The notes beneath the pieces were generated by a model. That model was given only the letters and a program-made list of their open reading frames with translations. It had not been told where the DNA came from and searched no databases. Of a stretch of DNA of 7,848 bases, positions 4,813 through 7,848 are shown piece after piece. Both the position numbers and the translations under genes were made by a program. Position 1 is the first letter of the stretch. Each line of letters begins with the position of its first letter. Location: positions 1 through 7,848 of the forward strand of contig JACDBO010000295.1 of assembly GCA_013694885.1 (NCBI GenBank), in the 5' to 3' direction. Source of the stretch: Chloroflexia bacterium (GTDB lineage: Bacteria; Chloroflexota; Chloroflexia; Thermomicrobiales; UBA6265).

Positions 4813-6402
4813 CTAGCTCCGTGCAGGGCTGAGGTGGTCGGCCGGGATGATTTGCTTGGCGATGTCCGCCGCCGCGTAGCTGAGCCTGATGACCGACGAG
4901 CCCGTTCCCTCGTAGTACTCCAACGTGATGGGATACCAGGTATCGGCGAGCAGCGTCGTTGTCCCGCTATGCTCGGTCGTGGAATGGTTGTACCAATGGT
5001 TAATGAGCCGCTGGTCGTTGACCCACAGCCGGACGCCGTCGTTGCTCGTCGTGAAGAAGGTGTAGGTCCCCGTCACGTCGGCGCGCACTTGCCCGGTCCA
5101 CCGCACCGAGAAGCTGTCTGCTGCCAGTAGAGTGTCCGGCGAGCCGCGCCCCCAATCGAAGTCGATCGTCGGGTCGACCCGGGTCAGCTTGGACGCGGTC
5201 AGGTCTTGGTTGTCGAAGTACTCGCCGCTCAACCCACCCGCCGTCTCAGGCGGGGTAGCCGTTGCTGTGGACGTCGCAGTCGGAACTGATGAGGACGTCG
5301 CCGTGGCGGTCGCGGTGGACGTCGCCGTCTGCGTCGCGGTGGCGGTCGCGGTCGGCGTTACGCCCGGGCAAGTTCCGGTCGTCACCTCGAAGCGCTCCAA
5401 CAGGATGGCTGGCGATCCGTCGCCGCGCACGCCGTAGGTTTCCACCCGGATAGAGCCCGCGGCGGAGACGATGAGTCTGGCGAAGCAGTGCGTCGTGTTG
5501 TTCCGATACGCAGTCCAGTGCGGTGGTGGATTGGTCCGGAACTGAGAGAAGCCCTTGTTGATGTTGCTGAGCTTGCCACCCGGGCTCACCTTTACCCAGG
5601 TCACTCCGTCGCTCTGCATGTAGCAGGTCGCCGAGGAGGAGGTCGGCGTGTCCGTGTTACCGATGTCGGTGAGCGGATACGTCCGCTCAAAGGCCTGATC
5701 GTGTGCGCAGAGGGCCAGCTTCACACCGTGGCGCTCGAAGAGTGGGCCGAGCTGATCGCGCAAGATGAGATTGGAGGGATGATTCGACCCATCGGCGAAG
5801 GGCGTGACATGGAAGTAGGGAACAATCCAGCGCTGTCCGGCGGCCCTTGCGGCCAGGATATCTTGTTCGATCCACTGGAGCTGACCGCTGGTGACACCAC
5901 TCGAGTTGTTGACGGCGAGGATCGAGATGAAGTGGACATCGCCCACGTCGAAAGAGTAGTTCCGCCGGCTATCGTAGCCAGTCGGCGTGGGGAAGCGCGC
6001 CGCCCAGGCACTGCGTCCCTCCTGGACCTCGTGGTTCCCGTAGGTCGGCATCATGACCGAGTTTCCGGCTATTGGCTGCATTTGGTTGAACCAGGCATCG
6101 ATGGAGTTGTCGAGGGTGCCGTAGCGTTTGTCGGTGTCGTAGTAGGCGTAATCGCCGCCAGGCAGTACGATTAAGGGATTCATGGCGGCAATCTCGTTGA
6201 CGATCTGCTGCGTCCCTGTCGTGAGGCCATCCGTTCGACCCACGAGCCCGGTATCAGCGAGGTAGATAGCATCAAAGTCGGCCGGCCCACGTCGCGGAGC
6301 CGTGCGGGCGACGTACGCTTGGCTCCAATCATCGTTGTCACCGCGCACTCGGTACTCATACGCAGTGGCCGGGGAGAGCCCGGTCAGCGTGACTTCATGC
6401 AA
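4813..6402 (-). CDS. Purple-acid-phosphatase-type metallophosphatase with C-terminal PA14 domain (3' part of a frameshifted gene)
   Basis: This part gives 529 residues. The nominal first codon at 6402 is TTG inside an FnIII strand (LHEVTLTGLSPATAYEYRVR), so it is not a real start; the sequence continues the FnIII domain of the frame ending at 6395. The metallophosphatase domain (about 42-345) has D50 in YLADTG, PGGDYAYYD (81-89; D84 plus the tyrosine of GDxxY), YGNHE (121-125), VPYFHVTPF (194-202) and CAHDQAFERTYP (232-243). This matches purple acid phosphatases, except that the last motif has AHDQ where GHxH is usual, so the second metal-binding His is Gln (236). A Thr/Ala-rich linker (346-387) leads to a PA14 domain (389-525), a probable carbohydrate-binding module. 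The protein is expected to be extracellular and to hydrolyse phosphoesters; activity is uncertain because of the frameshift and the Gln. Confidence 0.8.
   Translation of the reverse strand: MHEVTLTGLSPATAYEYRVRGDNDDWSQAYVARTAPRRGPADFDAIYLADTGLVGRTDGLTTGTQQIVNEIAAMNPLIVLPGGDYAYYDTDKRYGTLDNSIDAWFNQMQPIAGNSVMMPTYGNHEVQEGRSAWAARFPTPTGYDSRRNYSFDVGDVHFISILAVNNSSGVTSGQLQWIEQDILAARAAGQRWIVPYFHVTPFADGSNHPSNLILRDQLGPLFERHGVKLALCAHDQAFERTYPLTDIGNTDTPTSSSATCYMQSDGVTWVKVSPGGKLSNINKGFSQFRTNPPPHWTAYRNNTTHCFARLIVSAAGSIRVETYGVRGDGSPAILLERFEVTTGTCPGVTPTATATATQTATSTATATATSSSVPTATSTATATPPETAGGLSGEYFDNQDLTASKLTRVDPTIDFDWGRGSPDTLLAADSFSVRWTGQVRADVTGTYTFFTTSNDGVRLWVNDQRLINHWYNHSTTEHSGTTTLLADTWYPITLEYYEGTGSSVIRLSYAAADIAKQIIPADHLSPARS
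4831..5241 (-). repeat. PA14-coding repeat, copy 1 (C-terminal PA14)
   Basis: This segment encodes GGLSGEYFDNQ to IPADHLS and is closely similar in DNA to 6683-7093, in direct orientation. A block of about 35 residues (from TYTFFTTSNDG to STTEHSG) is identical in the two proteins, and stretches of the DNA there differ by only a few bases. By my count the 137-residue domains agree at about 105 positions. Confidence 0.85.
5244..5365 (-). repeat. Low-complexity Thr/Ala linker coding repeat
   Basis: On the plus strand the sequence is an irregular run of GTCGCGGTGGCG-like hexamers. On the minus strand it encodes PTATATATQTATSTATATAT and a similar continuation, between the phosphatase and the C-terminal PA14 domain. 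A shorter linker of the same kind lies at about 6578-6678. Such Thr-rich spacers are usual in exported multidomain proteins and may be glycosylated. Confidence 0.7.
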
Positions 6403-7848
6403 GGTCCCGGTCCGTTCCCGAGGGCCGCAGCGTTCCGGTCACGCGTCCCCATTGGGCCGCTCCAGCGGGCCGATAGTCGACCTCTGACGGCGTGGCGGTG
6501 GAGGCAGTTCGCCAGACTACCGTCAGCGTGGTGGACGTGTCAGCAACCCAGGCCAAGTGGACTTGGTCGGGTCCCGCGCCGCTCGGAGGCGTCGAAGTCG
6601 CTGTCGGTGTTGTCTCAGCGGTCGCGGTCGGCGTCGCCGTTGTGGTAGGGGTCGGCGTGGTGGGGGACGCCCCGTCCGAACTCAGGTGATCGGCCGGGAT
6701 GACCTGCTTGGTCGTGCTCGGCGAGGCATACGCGAGGCGAATCGTCGCCGATCCACTCCCCTCGTAGTACTCCAACCGAATCGGATACCACTGACCCGCT
6801 TGCAGGGCGATCTGGCCGCTATGCTCGGTAGTGGAATGGTTGTACCAGTGGTTGATGAGCCGCTGGTCGTTGACCCACAGTCGAACGCCGTCGTTGCTCG
6901 TCGTGAAGAAGGTGTATGTCTCGCTTTGCTCGGCGCGCACCAGGCCAGTCCAGCGAATCGAGAAGCTGTCCGCCGCAATCGCCGGATCGGGGGCGCCGCT
7001 GCCCCAGCTGAAGTCGATCGTGGGGTCGATGCGCGTCAGCTTCAGGCTGGTCAGATCCTGGTTGTCGAAGTACTCGCCTGACAAGCCACCGGGCGCCGGC
7101 GTTGCCACTGCAACGGTCAATGCCTCGACTTCGGCATCCGACGCCTCCCGCCTGTTTGCCACCTCATCTCCACCCCCAGCGTTGCTTTGCTCCGAAATGG
7201 ACGGCTCGGATGCCGTCGCGGTGGGAGACATCTCCTCGGTCGCCGTCGCCGTGGGCTCGGCAGCCCTGGCTTCGCCCGCGATGGTCAGATAGTCGCGCAT
7301 GACGTAGCCGAGCTGCGCCAGGCAGATCACCGGCTGCCAGTTGCCCTTGGCCACCCCGGCAAGTTCGACTTCGCTCCCCTCGGGCAGCACCGTGAGAATC
7401 GGCGCCCCAATGCCAGGCGCAGTGCGGCACCGCACGCCTTCCCCATCAGTGTTCGTGACCGTCCCGAAGGTGCCGGTGCCGAGGTCACGGCTGACTTCAA
7501 TGGGCGGCGAGTCCGGCGGGGTATCCGCCGGGGCCAATGAGTCGGTCGGAGCCGGATCCGACGCCGCAGTCGAACTATCCGTCGAATTGGCGATCGGTGC
7601 CTTCGTCGAGACCTCTTCTTGGGGAATGGGCGTCTCCACGATCACCGGTTCGAAGCGCGGATCGAGCGTGATTGGCGTGACGTCGACGTAGACCCCGTCG
7701 AAGGCGATGTCGATGGGTGCCCCGCGGGCGCCGCCGCCAAGTTGCATTGACGCCATCGGCGCCGAGCCCAGCCCCCACCGCTCGCTGAGGGCCGACTGGG
7801 GCTCGCCATTGAGCCACACCTCGACCAGCCCGGTGGGCACCGCGGCAT
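6395..7848 (-). CDS. Secreted multidomain protein: lectin-like end, SH3, PA14, FnIII start (5' part of the frameshifted phosphatase gene; N-terminus outside window)
   Basis: The frame is open to the window edge. The nominal GTG start at 7840 lies inside a conserved fold, so the gene begins upstream. Counting from 7840, residues 1-55 (GLVEVWLNGEP, QLGGGARGAPIDIAFDGVYV) look like the end of a concanavalin/LamG-type lectin domain. After a Ser/Pro/Asp-rich linker comes a bacterial SH3 domain (about 125-187: GVRCRTAPGIGAPILTVLPE and GYVMRDYLTI). A further low-complexity linker, a PA14 domain (251-387) and a Thr/Pro linker (388-422) follow. From 424 the FnIII domain of purple acid phosphatases begins (PDQVHLAWVADTSTTLTVVW). 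It breaks off at TGTLRPSGTD, reads RDLA, and stops at 6397-6395. Dropping one base near 6406-6410 restores SGTDGTLHEVTLTG, joining it to the phosphatase frame. Probable role: surface-bound binding and cell-wall-associated part of an extracellular phosphatase. Confidence 0.78.
   Translation of the reverse strand, partial: AAVPTGLVEVWLNGEPQSALSERWGLGSAPMASMQLGGGARGAPIDIAFDGVYVDVTPITLDPRFEPVIVETPIPQEEVSTKAPIANSTDSSTAASDPAPTDSLAPADTPPDSPPIEVSRDLGTGTFGTVTNTDGEGVRCRTAPGIGAPILTVLPEGSEVELAGVAKGNWQPVICLAQLGYVMRDYLTIAGEARAAEPTATATEEMSPTATASEPSISEQSNAGGGDEVANRREASDAEVEALTVAVATPAPGGLSGEYFDNQDLTSLKLTRIDPTIDFSWGSGAPDPAIAADSFSIRWTGLVRAEQSETYTFFTTSNDGVRLWVNDQRLINHWYNHSTTEHSGQIALQAGQWYPIRLEYYEGSGSATIRLAYASPSTTKQVIPADHLSSDGASPTTPTPTTTATPTATAETTPTATSTPPSGAGPDQVHLAWVADTSTTLTVVWRTASTATPSEVDYRPAGAAQWGRVTGTLRPSGTDRDLA
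6683..7093 (-). repeat. PA14-coding repeat, copy 2 (internal PA14)
   Basis: This is the partner of 4831-5241 and lies upstream of the FnIII-phosphatase section of the same gene. The two copies thus bracket the catalytic unit, and each is bordered by a Thr/Ala/Pro-rich linker. They could recombine with each other and delete the phosphatase module. Confidence 0.85.

Noticed and set aside
4633..5130. Plus-strand open frame of 165 codons
   Set aside because: It runs antisense to the transposase relic and the PA14-coding end of the phosphatase gene; no motif, no ribosome site and GC-driven openness.
5260..5365. CRISPR-like or minisatellite repeat array
   Set aside because: The repetition is the codon pattern of a Thr/Ala linker inside a coding frame, irregular and without spacers.
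5488..6174. Plus-strand open frame of 228 codons opposite the metallophosphatase
   Set aside because: The minus strand carries clear metallophosphatase motifs across the same bases; the plus frame is a codon-bias shadow.

Overview
The window is GC-rich and codes for several secreted or surface proteins with Thr/Ala/Pro linkers, PA14 modules, a bacterial SH3 module, a cupin-like protein and a sugar-dehydrogenase-type propeller. This mix and the protein style suggest a Chloroflexota bacterium, perhaps Thermomicrobia-like. That is an inference from protein style; no phylogenetic marker is present.

Layout. Positions 1-675 (+) hold the C-terminal end of a glucose/sorbosone-dehydrogenase-like propeller protein that starts outside the window. 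Positions 714-1532 (+) encode a membrane-anchored or secreted protein with two degenerate cupin-like halves. A 385-base gene-free stretch (1533-1917) follows; its last ~130 bases are full of short, partly competing hairpins and end in a perfect 9-bp tandem duplication just before a start codon.

Positions 1918-4331 (+) form a compact four-gene cassette and are the most interesting part. It encodes a 78-aa leader-like peptide with a Tat-like RR motif, a Y-x-x-P-x-V motif and a Lys/Gly/Ser tail; an HprK-like P-loop kinase; an 88-aa PqqD-like protein (RiPP recognition element fold); and a NTP_transf_5-type nucleotidyltransferase. The last three genes are joined by ATGA overlaps. Kinase, PqqD and nucleotidyltransferase genes are known as accessories of lasso peptide clusters and of HprK-related loci. 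Here no lasso protease (B2) or cyclase (C) accompanies them within the window, and the peptide gene sits immediately upstream. A reasonable hypothesis is that the PqqD-like protein presents the peptide to the kinase and/or the nucleotidyltransferase, which modify its Ser/Lys-rich tail.

Positions 4332-4812 are non-coding or decayed. They hold a 14-bp palindrome at the nucleotidyltransferase stop, an 11-bp inverted repeat, and a frameshifted N-terminal remnant of an IS630-like transposase (minus strand). Positions 4813-7848 (minus strand, running off the window) are one large secreted multidomain gene: lectin-like end, SH3, PA14, FnIII, purple-acid-phosphatase-type metallophosphatase, PA14. It is split by a one-base frameshift near 6406-6410 inside the FnIII domain. 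The two PA14 copies are about three quarters identical and flank the phosphatase.
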